Shown here: piece by piece, positions 48,914 through 58,424 of the stretch
Layout of the letters: the number at the start of each line of letters is the position of its first letter
Numbering within the stretch: position 1 is the stretch's first letter
NCBI GenBank assembly: GCA_006503475.1
Contig: RSEH01000101.1
Span: 1-64,000 of the forward strand
Reading direction: 5' to 3'
Length of the DNA stretch: 64,000 bases
Source: Stentor roeselii
Lineage: Eukaryota; Ciliophora; Heterotrichea; Heterotrichida; Stentoridae
Program-made: the position numbers and the translations under genes
Notes under the pieces: generated by a model
Told to the model about the DNA's origin: nothing
What the model saw: only the letters and a program-made list of their open reading frames with translations
Database searches by the model: none

Positions 48914-49438
48914 ATGGAAACTAGCTTAAATTTGTATTCTTTATGAAGGACTACTCAACTTTTAAAAGAACAGGAAAAAATTGTGCAAAAAGTTGCGAAA
49001 GTCGCTGGAGATGTTCTTGATGTGCAGAAAAACTTCAAAAATTCTAGACTTGAACTTGAAAATGTAAGAGCTGAAGCCAAGTTATTTAAAAGAATCTTTC
49101 TAGATGTCAGTGGAATTGCTGAAGATATCGCTGAATGTTGTGATAAAATCATGAAGTTGGATAAAGTGCTTAGTGATCAGGTCGTCAGGCAGTGTAAAGA
49201 CCTGGTCGTTCAACATGAATTGTCACAGGCTCGAGCTTTGGCTGATGAGGAGCTGAAAATGAAGTAAAAGTTAAAAAGCAACATTTTAAAAGATCTTAAA
49301 CTCCAGATCCGAGACTTGCAACTTAAGGAAAGTCTTGTCAAAGTCCCTAAACAACAGAAGGAAACATTTAAAAAGGACTTAAAAGATATCCAGGCAAAAC
49401 ATGACCCTTCTTTATTAGATGATTTCTTGAATTCTTAA
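48914..49438 (+). CDS. Small coiled-coil protein, three exons
   Basis: 164 residues joined across 15-nt introns at 48934-48948 and 49264-49278. Exon 1 codes only METSLN plus the first two bases of a Leu codon; spliced, the protein reads on to TTQLLKEQEKIVQKVAK and continues as a coiled coil to LLDDFLNS and TAA. The intron evidence supports the very short first exon and hence the start codon. No family recognised. The gene begins 4 bp from its divergent neighbour and ends 11 bp before the next start. Confidence 0.8.
48934..48948 (+). other. 15-nt intron, first
   Basis: GTATTCTTTATGAAG, adenine at position 10. Removes an in-frame TGA and joins METSLN to LTTQLLKEQEK. Confidence 0.88.
49264..49278 (+). 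other. 15-nt intron, second
   Basis: GTAAAAGTTAAAAAG, adenine at position 10. Removes an in-frame TAA and joins EELKM to NNILKDLKLQIRD. Confidence 0.88.
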
Positions 49439-49449
49439 CAATAAGTAAT

Positions 49450-50355
49450 ATGAATGAAGCTCTTGTTCCTCTCGCACTTGCCACTGCGGCGCATGTCTTG
49501 GTTAGGTCGGAAATGATTCCTGATGACAAAAAACTTACTTCGGCTATTGCTGCTGTTGCGAAGAATCACTTTGAAAGGGAATTGAGTCCTCCTAAACGAA
49601 GAAGTGAAAATTCGAGATTGGAATATATTCGCAAAATGATTGAAAATGCGAAGAAAAACAAGCAAAAAGTAAAGGTTTTAAAGGAAAAACTTGATCTTGC
49701 TCAAGAAAAATTACTCCAGCCTGCTCCGAATATTGATGAAATGTCGAAAAAAATGGTTTGAGATATTTAGTGTAGGGGTGATCGTCCTGATGTCGTGAAA
49801 AGAGCTCAAATTGATTTTGATAAGAGGTGTGAAAAAATAAGGGCTTTTAGGGAAATGAAGGAAAAAAAGGAAAATGAAGAGTTTAGAAAAAATTGTAGTT
49901 TTTCACCGTTTTTAAGGAATAAATCAACTCGGAATCATGAGGAAGTTGTTAAAGATCTTTATGACTGGAAATTGAAAGTAGAAGAAAAACTAACCAAGAA
50001 AAAAGCTGAAAAAGATTCAGAGGAACTAAGTCAAATGTACCCAGTTCCAAAGATATCAAAAAGTCCATTACCCTCAAAAAGATCCAATTTTTTCCAGCCC
50101 TCACCCCAAGAGTCCAAATCAAATCCAATTCTATTTTCAAGTAAAACTTCAAAAAAGCTTTCAAATCTTCAAGACTTCTCAAAAAGCCTTCCTTTTTCCC
50201 CAAGCCGTTTGAAATTTCAAGATCCCAGACCATCCCCATTAAAATCCTCAAATCCAATCACGAAAAACCTTCTATCAAATCCTTTAGAACTCTCTTCAAA
50301 GTACAGCTACGAAGAAATAGTGAAGCTTTTAAGCAATTCATCCTCATTCAATTAA
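49450..50355 (+). CDS. Helical protein of unknown function, two exons
   Basis: 296 residues across a 15-nt intron at 49756-49770. The first exon starts MNEALVPLALATAAHV and becomes helical and charged. After splicing it reads CRGDRPDVVKRAQIDFDKRC, a coiled-coil stretch, then a Ser/Pro/Lys-rich C-terminus with repeated Ser-Pro (SKSPLPSKRSNFFQPSP, SLPFSPSRLK). No domain is recognised. Ser-Pro sites suggest control by proline-directed kinases. It ends 6 bp before the convergent GTPase gene's stop. Confidence 0.8.
49756..49770 (+). other. 15-nt intron with GTTT start
   Basis: GTTTGAGATATTTAG, adenine at position 10, phase 0. Its GTTT start is the only departure from GTA among the twelve introns. 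Joins EMSKKM to CRGDRPDVV. Confidence 0.88.
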
Positions 50356-50361
50356 TTCTAA

Positions 50362-50949
50362 CTAATCATCATCAAAATTTATCTTTTCACTGATCCACCT
50401 CCAGACCCTTTCCCCTTCTTTCGGGCTGTACTTGGCATCGAAGACTTCCACACAAGTATCAGGTATATGTTTCAAGTCCTTGATGCCCAATGCCGTATCA
50501 ATATAATCTTTATTTTTAAACTGAGCATCAATTTCGCCCTGAACATTTCCAACAATAGCAAAAACACATTTTTTTAATTCAGGTTCATTTGCGAGAAACT
50601 TGATTTTCCTTTTGGCCATAATAAAATCAATCGCAATTTCCTCGGACTTGTCAGAAAGTTTCATCACGAAGACCACTCCAGCTACTCTGAGGTTCTTGTA
50701 AAGGTTTCTTACTATTGGGAATAGGGACTCGTTGCCAGGAGTGTCGAAAATTCCCATTACTCCTGAATTCATTCTTATTTCTTCGTAGTTGTAGCCGATT
50801 GTTTGACGGAAAGTCGTCTGCTCCCAGCCTGGCTTCAGTCGTGGACCGTATAAAAAAGTGGTTTTTCCGCTTCCTTCTGCTCCTACTACCAGCACGTAAC
50901 GTTTGTTTAGTTCGAATGGGTTGCAGAATTTTGAAACTTTTTCTCCCAT
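50362..50949 (-). CDS. Arf-like small GTPase
   Basis: 195 residues from the ATG at 50949 (an upstream in-frame ATG would overlap the divergent gene's coding region and add a poorly supported 32 residues). P-loop GAEGSGKTT (23-31), then DTPGNE for DxxG, and an Arf-like flow TFRQTIGYNYEEIR, GVVFVMKLSD. The guanine-specificity NKxD is not seen where expected; IVGNVQGE is in its place, so nucleotide choice or binding may be altered, or the G4 is replaced. Related to the SRP-receptor-beta/Arl16-like branch rather than classical Arf. It ends in an acidic FDDD. Confidence 0.75.
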   Translation of the reverse strand: MGEKVSKFCNPFELNKRYVLVVGAEGSGKTTFLYGPRLKPGWEQTTFRQTIGYNYEEIRMNSGVMGIFDTPGNESLFPIVRNLYKNLRVAGVVFVMKLSDKSEEIAIDFIMAKRKIKFLANEPELKKCVFAIVGNVQGEIDAQFKNKDYIDTALGIKDLKHIPDTCVEVFDAKYSPKEGERVWRWISEKINFDDD

Positions 50950-50974
50950 TAGAATATGAAATTTGATATTATTT

Positions 50975-53900
50975 ATGAATTGGATTCTATTATCATCAAT
51001 CGTCTTCGCAGCCAAGCGAATAAAGGAAATCCCAGACATAGTCACCTATTCCTCAGAAGTCTACACCGGGTCTCTTCTAAGCTATTTTTCAGGTGTAGAG
51101 ATGAATTTTTTAATCCAAGAGCGAAGTTCATTAGAAATCTCAGTGGAGATCGACAGTTCAATATCAATGAACTTCTTAAATTTCCTTCCTCTGGAGTCAC
51201 CCAGTTCAACAGTTCCACAAAAACTGACATCCATAGAAGTAGATGATGGTTTTTACGTGTTATCAATGAACGACACGAACATTCTATTGATATTTATAAA
51301 CAAATTCGACAAAAACCCTTCAATTCTAATCAATGAAAACCTGAATGAAACATATGAGAACGTGAAGATAGACCAAGGGATCCTAACAGAAGCGGGAATA
51401 ATAGTGTTGATTCATGTGGACTCCATCATAAATGACTATAATTTCAGAAGACATGATATTTTGTATGCTGAGATTGGAGATGTTAGCCTTCAACTTTCTG
51501 AATGCTTTTGGGATATTCGTTATTTTCATAAACTTATCATGTCTGTCACTGATAGCGAGTTTTTAGCCTTTGGAACTCGATTGAAAAATCAACAGTTTGG
51601 AGCGATTTTTATTTACTCGTTTCAAAATCTTAGCTGTCCTGTGATGATTCAGATGATTGACAGGTATTATAATATTCCTTCTTATTTGTCGGAATATTGG
51701 CTGCCTGACCCGATTGACTTGGCTATCTCGAAAGGGCAGTTGATGGTTTTGAACTCTTATAATATTTTCTTACAGTTTGAGTATAGAAATCAACAGTTTG
51801 AAGAGGTACATTTTACTAATTTCACTGGGTTTGGGAATGTTACGTCTTTCAGTTTGGCTCCTGGGTACTCCTTGTGCGCCATAGCAGCTGATGACCACAT
51901 CATAATCTACAACATCGCAATATATTCCAAGATCCTATACTTAGAAAGTTCCTGGTCCTCGAGGGGAAGAACCAGCATAGTTTTATCTCAGATCCAGCCT
52001 CAGTATGTTTATTTTTCATCAACAAGCAACTTTAGAGATGTTTACTTTGAAATCGTTGACATCTCCCTCGACGCGATCCAATACTTGACTTTTACCAACA
52101 TGGACAAATTCATTCCATATGACCAACTAAACTACAAAGGACCCTGGATCGTTTTTGACTCATATGATGGAAAATTCCTGATTCGACAGGACCTGGACGG
52201 TATCAGAATTTTTTCAATAACAATTCCCAGTTATAAATTCAAAATATCTTCAGAAGTGAGTGGTTTTGTTAACTTTTTAGCGATTGACATGTTTTCGACG
52301 GCTTCTTGCAGATTGAACTTTACAGTTTTTGATAGACTAGACCAGATAAATTTTATTAATGGTTATTATCCGGCTGAAGTTTTGTATTATGATTTTCCAG
52401 TTTTTTTCATGAACAAGTCGCAAACTATTGAAATCGATTTGTTTTCTATGTTTACTGGATGGAATCTCAGCTTTTCATATAGCGACCATTTCAGTGATAT
52501 TTATAACTACTCAGTGACTTATTTACCCTCTTTTTACAATAATTTTTCCATAGAGATTGAAACTGGATGTATATATGCTGGGTATTTCGGAAATGTGCTT
52601 TATTACATTGATGATTATGGATATGTTTATAAAAATATGAGAAAACTTTACCCTTCTCAATTAGCTGAAAAAATAGAACCGATTTACGAGTATTCAGCTG
52701 ATATCGCAATTTTATACCCGGGGTTTGTTTTAGTTTACACTGAAATTTTTGATAAAATAAATAAAATCTATGTAAATATCACTTGCGACATATTCAGAGG
52801 TTTTTTTGAAGTTATTGTTTGTGCCTCGCATCATGATGTGCTGATTCTAAACACAACAGATATTTTTAAGTATATTTCATATGATGATCTAGGAAAGAAG
52901 GGTAAAATAAAAGATGTTGCGATTATGACATCTCACAATACAACTCAAGCTGATATTTATGTGATGATGACTACTGGAGTTTTCATCTTCAAGAAATTCG
53001 CTACCAGTGTCACTTTAGAAGGTTTTATGAATATTCAAGGAGAAAAACTATTCATCGCAGATAAAGAACTCGTAGTCCTCCAGTCCTCCAACATTTCAGT
53101 CTACACAAGACTCTTCGACCAAAAGTTAAAAAATTTCGAACTTTACTCAAACTACGACATTGCAATAATGAACTTTCCTATTCTTCTCCTGCAATCAGAA
53201 AACATAATTTTCTTATACGAGCCTACATCTCCTATTTTACGTTCACTGATAACGACTCAAGATATCGGAAACTGTAAAATTTCAAGTTTTCAAGGAAGTT
53301 ATTACGTGTTATTATGTGGAAGCTCAATAAAAATGTTCACATCTCGTTGTCCTCCCTCATGCAACATAGTGAACTTCATTACTTTTAACCTTATTAACAT
53401 ATCAGAGACAAACCAAGGGTCATACCGAGTTCCAGTTTCATTAAGGGTATCGAATTATGTGAGTGAGATTTATTTCTCTTTGTATTTCATGCTTTATACT
53501 TATGGAGCGACTGTGTTTTTTGATGATATTGGTTTGGAATATAATGTTTCTTATGCTTATGATGTTGAGTCCTCGATTGACTTGAGGTTCTTCATTAACG
53601 GGTACTGCATAGACACTTTGCTTTACATCAACGGGGAGCCTCAGCACTCCTCTAATCAAAACTTACTTAATGATAATTCTCAAAATTTACTTGAAAGTGA
53701 CTCTAATGACTCAAACAAAATAAACTCAGTTGAAAACGCACCTGTTCAGTTAATTAATCGGACGATGAAAATTTTTGAATTCACTTCTGATGAGAAACTT
53801 CAAGATTTTTCTATCATCAAGTTCACTGAAGTGGTCTTGCTATTGACTCCTCAGTATATCATTATTTTGAATGGAACTTATCAGTTTCGATGGGAATTTA

Positions 53901-55291
53901 TGATTGACATTCAAGCCTATATCAACGCGACTTGCAACACGATTAACTTTATTGATCGAAATGAAACTGTTGCAATGTTCCTTGTGAGTTGTTTACAATA
54001 TGTGAATTTAAGTGATTATTATTATAACGGAAAAGAGAAATTTTTCTATCAATATGAATCGGTTTTGTTTATGTTTGCTATTAATATACAAACTTTCGAT
54101 GTTATCAACTATAACATTTTTTATTTGCCTTTTGAACCTTCCTGGATTAGAATTATTATCGGGTCTAACTTTAAGTTTTTAGTGGTTTGCTTGAGTTCTT
54201 CTCGCACTGAAGCTGGCTCGATTTTGAATAATGAAGTCTTTGTGTTCAAGTTCAGATGGAATGGGATCATGTTTGAACTTAATGAACAGTTTGAAATCAA
54301 CTTTTTTACTTTAGGACTTGAAAACTTTCATGCATCGTTTATTGATGGAATTTATAGCAATAATAATAAAATACCTGATAAAGATATTATTGTGCTTTAT
54401 GTGGCTGATTTATCTTATGGAATTCGAGTTATTAAAATAGAGAGAGATTGGCCTGTTCTCATTCAGAATCTGAATTTTCATTTTGATTTTCCGGTTTCTT
54501 TAACGGTTTGTGGAAGTTTATTGTTTTGCTTTACTGTGGATACACATTTGATTCAGTATACTATTGATGATTATTTGTTGACTGATAAAATAATTTATCC
54601 TGCTAGTCCGAATACGGAGTATCTTGGAGTGAATTCAGCAGCGACTTGCTCTGATTACTATTATCCCGTTTTCATCAGTTTCTTCCTAAAAAACATAAAC
54701 GAAATCGGTGTATTCAAATTAAGAATCATAAACGTCTTATCCAGTTTCAACTCATCCCTTCACAAAGACATAACAATCGACTGCAAAAACTGTTCATCCT
54801 TCCGCGTAAAGAGTATCTTTATAAAAGAAAACCTAATCTGTTACTTAAACAACGAGTTTAAATCCTTTGAAATCTCAAATTTAAGTTCAAACTTATTCTT
54901 CTTCCCAAAGTTCAGCAAATCATCATACAAAGCAATGAAAAATATTTACAAAAGCGAATCATTCAACTTGACGATTTTCGCAAAAAACCAAAATTCCGGT
55001 TTCAGCATCTCTTCAAAGCCTTTCACTCTTTACCGTCAAGGTCCAGAGGCGAAAGACGACGATGACAAGATGATCAACATGACTTTAATGATATCTTTGA
55101 TGATTTTTGGAATTATTGTCATGTTGATCTTCGTTTCAATCTGCGTTTTTCGAAGGTTGATTAAAAAGAAAAGGAAAGTGAATGATGATGTTCAATTGAC
55201 AAGAATAAAGATAAGAGCTTTAACGACGATGAAACTTTCAGGGTCAGTCTTGTCGAGTTACAACTCAGTGCTGACTTCAGAGCATCACTAA
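50975..55291 (+). CDS. Very large type I membrane protein
   Basis: 1438 residues from the ATG at 50975. A signal peptide (MNWILLSSIVFAAKR) leads into about 1350 residues with many short beta-like runs, abundant Tyr, Phe, Ile and Asn, scattered N-glycosylation sites (NLS, NIS, NYS) and a small Cys-Pro cluster (CPPSCN). No known repeat or domain is recognised; the regular alternation may be a beta-propeller or jelly-roll array. Near the C-terminus is one membrane helix (LMISLMIFGIIVMLIFVSICVF) and a ~55-residue basic cytoplasmic tail. A surface receptor or adhesion protein is a reasonable inference. The gene is very long for the region and stays open, which also supports the standard code. It is 25 bp from the divergent Arf-like ATG. 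Confidence 0.85.
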   Translation: MNWILLSSIVFAAKRIKEIPDIVTYSSEVYTGSLLSYFSGVEMNFLIQERSSLEISVEIDSSISMNFLNFLPLESPSSTVPQKLTSIEVDDGFYVLSMNDTNILLIFINKFDKNPSILINENLNETYENVKIDQGILTEAGIIVLIHVDSIINDYNFRRHDILYAEIGDVSLQLSECFWDIRYFHKLIMSVTDSEFLAFGTRLKNQQFGAIFIYSFQNLSCPVMIQMIDRYYNIPSYLSEYWLPDPIDLAISKGQLMVLNSYNIFLQFEYRNQQFEEVHFTNFTGFGNVTSFSLAPGYSLCAIAADDHIIIYNIAIYSKILYLESSWSSRGRTSIVLSQIQPQYVYFSSTSNFRDVYFEIVDISLDAIQYLTFTNMDKFIPYDQLNYKGPWIVFDSYDGKFLIRQDLDGIRIFSITIPSYKFKISSEVSGFVNFLAIDMFSTASCRLNFTVFDRLDQINFINGYYPAEVLYYDFPVFFMNKSQTIEIDLFSMFTGWNLSFSYSDHFSDIYNYSVTYLPSFYNNFSIEIETGCIYAGYFGNVLYYIDDYGYVYKNMRKLYPSQLAEKIEPIYEYSADIAILYPGFVLVYTEIFDKINKIYVNITCDIFRGFFEVIVCASHHDVLILNTTDIFKYISYDDLGKKGKIKDVAIMTSHNTTQADIYVMMTTGVFIFKKFATSVTLEGFMNIQGEKLFIADKELVVLQSSNISVYTRLFDQKLKNFELYSNYDIAIMNFPILLLQSENIIFLYEPTSPILRSLITTQDIGNCKISSFQGSYYVLLCGSSIKMFTSRCPPSCNIVNFITFNLINISETNQGSYRVPVSLRVSNYVSEIYFSLYFMLYTYGATVFFDDIGLEYNVSYAYDVESSIDLRFFINGYCIDTLLYINGEPQHSSNQNLLNDNSQNLLESDSNDSNKINSVENAPVQLINRTMKIFEFTSDEKLQDFSIIKFTEVVLLLTPQYIIILNGTYQFRWEFMIDIQAYINATCNTINFIDRNETVAMFLVSCLQYVNLSDYYYNGKEKFFYQYESVLFMFAINIQTFDVINYNIFYLPFEPSWIRIIIGSNFKFLVVCLSSSRTEAGSILNNEVFVFKFRWNGIMFELNEQFEINFFTLGLENFHASFIDGIYSNNNKIPDKDIIVLYVADLSYGIRVIKIERDWPVLIQNLNFHFDFPVSLTVCGSLLFCFTVDTHLIQYTIDDYLLTDKIIYPASPNTEYLGVNSAATCSDYYYPVFISFFLKNINEIGVFKLRIINVLSSFNSSLHKDITIDCKNCSSFRVKSIFIKENLICYLNNEFKSFEISNLSSNLFFFPKFSKSSYKAMKNIYKSESFNLTIFAKNQNSGFSISSKPFTLYRQGPEAKDDDDKMINMTLMISLMIFGIIVMLIFVSICVFRRLIKKKRKVNDDVQLTRIKIRALTTMKLSGSVLSSYNSVLTSEHH

Positions 55292-55296
55292 TAAAT

Positions 55297-56199
55297 CTAA
55301 TAAACATTAAAAGGGATCTTGTCTCTTTTCTCAGCGCATTCAAAGAGCCACTTGACAGACACTTCTTGAAGACCTTCAATTCCTAAGACTTTTTCGCAGA
55401 CTACAAAGTTGCAGAGGTCTGAAAGGTCTTCCATGTAAATCGCTTCAAAGACACTGAGAAGTTCGATGACGATTTCTTTTAAAGTAACGTCTTCAATCAG
55501 AACACAAACGATTTCGCCCTTGAATAGACCTTTGTAACTGTTGGAAGTCTTTAATTCCTTTGAAGAACTTCTTAGGTTGTATTCTTTTACTTCTTCATTT
55601 AAGTAGCTTTTCATTCTTTCCTGCTGTAAGATAAAGTCTTTTGTCTCTCCGTTGCTTAGTTTGTTTAAAGGTGAATCGTGTCTTTTTTCCTCGTTTAAAG
55701 ACTTGGAATTGATTTCTCGGGGTTTCTTTAAAAGACTTAAAGAAACTTGCTTTAAAGTCCTCGGGGATGCTTTTTTGTCACCTTCAATTTTACCAGTTTG
55801 AAGTAAAAGATATTGAATTTCGATTAAATCGTCGATTTTAGTAAACTCGAATTTTAAATAGTTTATTTTCATGTGAAAAGTATCGAGTTTTAAATGATTT
55901 TTAGGCGAGATGGTGATTTTCTTTGATTTTTTCGATTTGTTTAGAGAATACTGCTTTTCAAAGCTGATACCAGATTCAGTGATGACTTTAAGAATAATAG
56001 GAGTAAGGATAGCTGTTTATTTTTTACCCAGATGTACTTCAAAATCGCCGAGAGGTTGAAAAAAAATTTCTAAAGTTGCATAACTCGATTTAGTTTTCCA
56101 TGAGTTTTTATTAGAACTTTCCATAATACAGTTGATATTGTTGATCGAGAATCCTTCTTCCCTAAATCCAGCGATTTGATAAGAAATACTTTTTTTCAT
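55297..56199 (-). CDS. Short XRCC1-like protein with C-terminal BRCT domain
   Basis: 295 residues from two exons (15-nt intron 56013-56027). The N-terminal part, SISYQIAGFREEGFSINNIN, WKTKSSYATLEIFFQPLGDF and VHLAILTPIILKV, has the order of the XRCC1 N-terminal jelly-roll domain, which binds DNA polymerase beta. A charged linker follows, then a C-terminal BRCT-like domain (about 210-295): LFKGEIVCVLIEDVTLKEIV, FVVCEKVLGIEGL, and SVKWLFECAEKRDKIPFNVY, including the conserved Trp. In animals XRCC1 coordinates base-excision and single-strand break repair with two BRCTs in about 630 residues; here one BRCT remains. The XRCC1 assignment of the N-terminus is moderate; BRCT is firmer. Confidence 0.65.
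56013..56027 (-). other. 15-nt intron of the BRCT gene
   Basis: Minus strand GTAAAAAATAAACAG, adenine at position 10. Joins FEVHL through Ala to ILTPIILKVITES. Confidence 0.92.
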
Positions 56200-56228
56200 T
56201 ATAAGTTTAATAAAAGCTATTACTTAAA

Positions 56229-56822
56229 ATGAGTATGAAAGAACACATGATTCAAGCCCTCACAAACACTCCCAAGTTCAAAGAAATCCGAGCAAGTCTC
56301 CGAGAAGCGATGTTTCAGATCCTGGCACAGAAAGACCAATACCAAACAACCAATTTTTTCGCTAAAAACTTTTTAGCCACCGAGGAAGGTCTTCTAATCG
56401 GAGGTATAATCAAAGACTACCTCGAAAAATCAGGATTTTCCCATACTTTAAACGTCCTCACCAAAGAAGCTGGAGGACTCGGAAAGGTCATGTCTCGAGA
56501 AATGATAGAAAAGTCTTTAAACAAGAAATTTCCAGAATCCGTTCCTATTTTAATCTGCCTTCTCAGCAAAGACCTGACGCCTTCGACGACAGTCAAAGGA
56601 AAAATGCCAAGTTTAACAATTCCTTCATTCAAACCAAAAAATAACCTATTAGATTTACTTGAAAGGCCGAAAGACGATTCAGGAAAAAACGTGAACAGTT
56701 CAAATGAAGAGAACTTCGACGAGGACGACGATATCGACTTTCAAGACCTGCTTCACGTGCCGGAAGACGAGTCTTCAGAGGACTTCGAGAGGGTTTCTAT
56801 GAAGCGGAAGAAGTCTTTTTAG
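56229..56822 (+). CDS. FOP/FOR20-like LisH protein
   Basis: 197 residues. LREAMFQILAQKD (about 23-35) and IIKDYLEKSGFSHTLNVLTKEAG (about 64-87) are the N-terminal dimerisation and LisH motifs of the FGFR1OP/FOR20/OFD1 group. These proteins act at basal bodies and centriolar satellites; FOR20 is required for basal-body docking in Paramecium, by general knowledge. The C-terminal half is acidic and Ser-rich (DEDDDIDFQDLL). Length is close to FOR20 (about 175) rather than FOP (about 400). ATG follows TTACTTAAA; TAG ends it. Confidence 0.8.
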   Translation: MSMKEHMIQALTNTPKFKEIRASLREAMFQILAQKDQYQTTNFFAKNFLATEEGLLIGGIIKDYLEKSGFSHTLNVLTKEAGGLGKVMSREMIEKSLNKKFPESVPILICLLSKDLTPSTTVKGKMPSLTIPSFKPKNNLLDLLERPKDDSGKNVNSSNEENFDEDDDIDFQDLLHVPEDESSEDFERVSMKRKKSF

Positions 56823-56842
56823 TTTTAAGGATTTCTAGACTA

Positions 56843-58129
56843 TTAGGGCCTGAGCCTCACGTCGGACTTGTACACGATTTGGATGTAGGCGGAATTTAGC
56901 TGGCTTTCCACCCAAAGATGCCATTTGTGGAAGGGAATGTCTTCTTTTAAGGCTTTTTGGTATAGCTCGTGTGGAGGAATCACGCATATCGCGTCCATGT
57001 AGGGAGAGTTTAGCTTCACTGCTTGAGTGATCTGTTTGGAGGTTACGAGGGTGAAGTACTCTTCGCTTGGGTCTTTTCGACGTGTATTTGTGCTTTCTTT
57101 TGCACGCTTTGCTGTTATGTGAGCTATTGTCTCGGTTAAACCTACTGAGAGGTTTTTTTCTGGAATTCCACGGCTTAGCGTGTAAGAATGTTGGGTGGTG
57201 TACTCAACCCTCGGCTCTTCAATAGACTCCAACTCACATTTCAAACTAATATGTCTCCTGATCTTCGGTTTTTTCTGCACACTATTCTGAGGAGACTGAT
57301 ACACCTTCAGATCCTCCACCAATTTTTCATTAATCGCCTTAGTCTTCAAATTAGTAACCGTGAGTTCCCTGCATTTATCCTCTAAAATCGTTTTCTGTTC
57401 CTCAAGTTCCTTCGAATACTCATCCAACTCCTTAATCTTTTTATGCTGTTTAAAAGTCTCCCTCTTCAATTTCTCATTAAGTTCCTCAATACAAGCCTTA
57501 TCCTTCTCAAGTTTCAAAAATTGTTCTTCTTTCGCTTTGAATTCTTTTTCAAGTTCCGTTTTCGTTTCTGCATATTTTTTACTTTTCAAGTACTCATACT
57601 GTTCATTATACTGCGCTTTGAGTTCAAAGATTTCATTTTCATAGTTGTCTGATGAATTAGAAGCATTAAACTCTTTCATCATAGCTGCTTCATAAGAGAG
57701 TCTTTTGTTTTCAGCTGTGAGGCGCAAGTTGTCGTCTTCCGCTTTGCACAGGGTGTCCTTGACCTTCTGATATTTTTCTTCAAGTGACCCGATGCTTTCT
57801 TTGAAGCTTTCAAGTTCTTTGTCTTTGTGCTGGACTCTGGCCTTGTAGACGTGTTTTTTGTTGTAGAGCTTTTTTCGCTTTATGTTCAAATCGTCGGTTT
57901 TTTCAAGAAGCATCAAAGCGATTCCAACTGCTGCTTGAAGCTCTTTTTCACGGTTGGTTATCTCTTGGATCACTGAGTTCAGCTCTTCAAGTGGAGTGTT
58001 TTTGTGTTTCTTGGACTTTGCTCGCTTCTCGAGAAATGGGACTTCGAGCTCGTTTTTTATTTGGTCTAATGCTGCTTTTAGTCTATGTGAGTCGATGTCA
58101 GCCTCAGATGTGGTCTTGGAGAGCATCAT
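56843..58129 (-). CDS. Coiled-coil protein
   Basis: 428 residues. About residues 10-290 are continuous coiled coil (KRKKLYNKKHVYKARVQHKD, ENEIFELKAQYNEQYEYL). The final 60 residues are globular, with ICVIPPHELYQKALKEDIPF and HLWVESQLNSAYIQIVYKS. The linker is Arg/Ser-rich. No family recognised; a centrosomal or cortical scaffold is possible. Start ATG at 58129; TAG 56843. It converges with the LisH gene, 20 bp between stops. Confidence 0.75.
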   Translation of the reverse strand: MMLSKTTSEADIDSHRLKAALDQIKNELEVPFLEKRAKSKKHKNTPLEELNSVIQEITNREKELQAAVGIALMLLEKTDDLNIKRKKLYNKKHVYKARVQHKDKELESFKESIGSLEEKYQKVKDTLCKAEDDNLRLTAENKRLSYEAAMMKEFNASNSSDNYENEIFELKAQYNEQYEYLKSKKYAETKTELEKEFKAKEEQFLKLEKDKACIEELNEKLKRETFKQHKKIKELDEYSKELEEQKTILEDKCRELTVTNLKTKAINEKLVEDLKVYQSPQNSVQKKPKIRRHISLKCELESIEEPRVEYTTQHSYTLSRGIPEKNLSVGLTETIAHITAKRAKESTNTRRKDPSEEYFTLVTSKQITQAVKLNSPYMDAICVIPPHELYQKALKEDIPFHKWHLWVESQLNSAYIQIVYKSDVRLRP

Positions 58130-58424
58130 TTTTACAACGAATTATGGAGAAATATAATATTCATCTGCTTTGAAATTTCATGCCCAGGGCCTAAAACAAC
58201 CTTTTCAACCTGCACAGTTGAAATTTATGCTAAATGTTTAACTTGTATTTAAAAGTAATCATTTTTTCTAAATTTCTTGGAAAAGCCGCCAATCTTCTAA
58301 TAAACTCCTGAGAAAATCTTGAAATTCAGTCAAAAAGTTGAAAATCATTATTTTTTTATCACGAAGCTTTTCTGTGTAGTTTTTTTTAGATTTCGAGATA
58401 AGATCGAGATATAATTATAAAATA

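Noticed and set aside
50950-51045. Upstream start for the Arf-like GTPase adding 32 residues
   Set aside because: It would overlap the signal-peptide coding region of the divergent gene; the ATG at 50949 gives a normal GTPase start.
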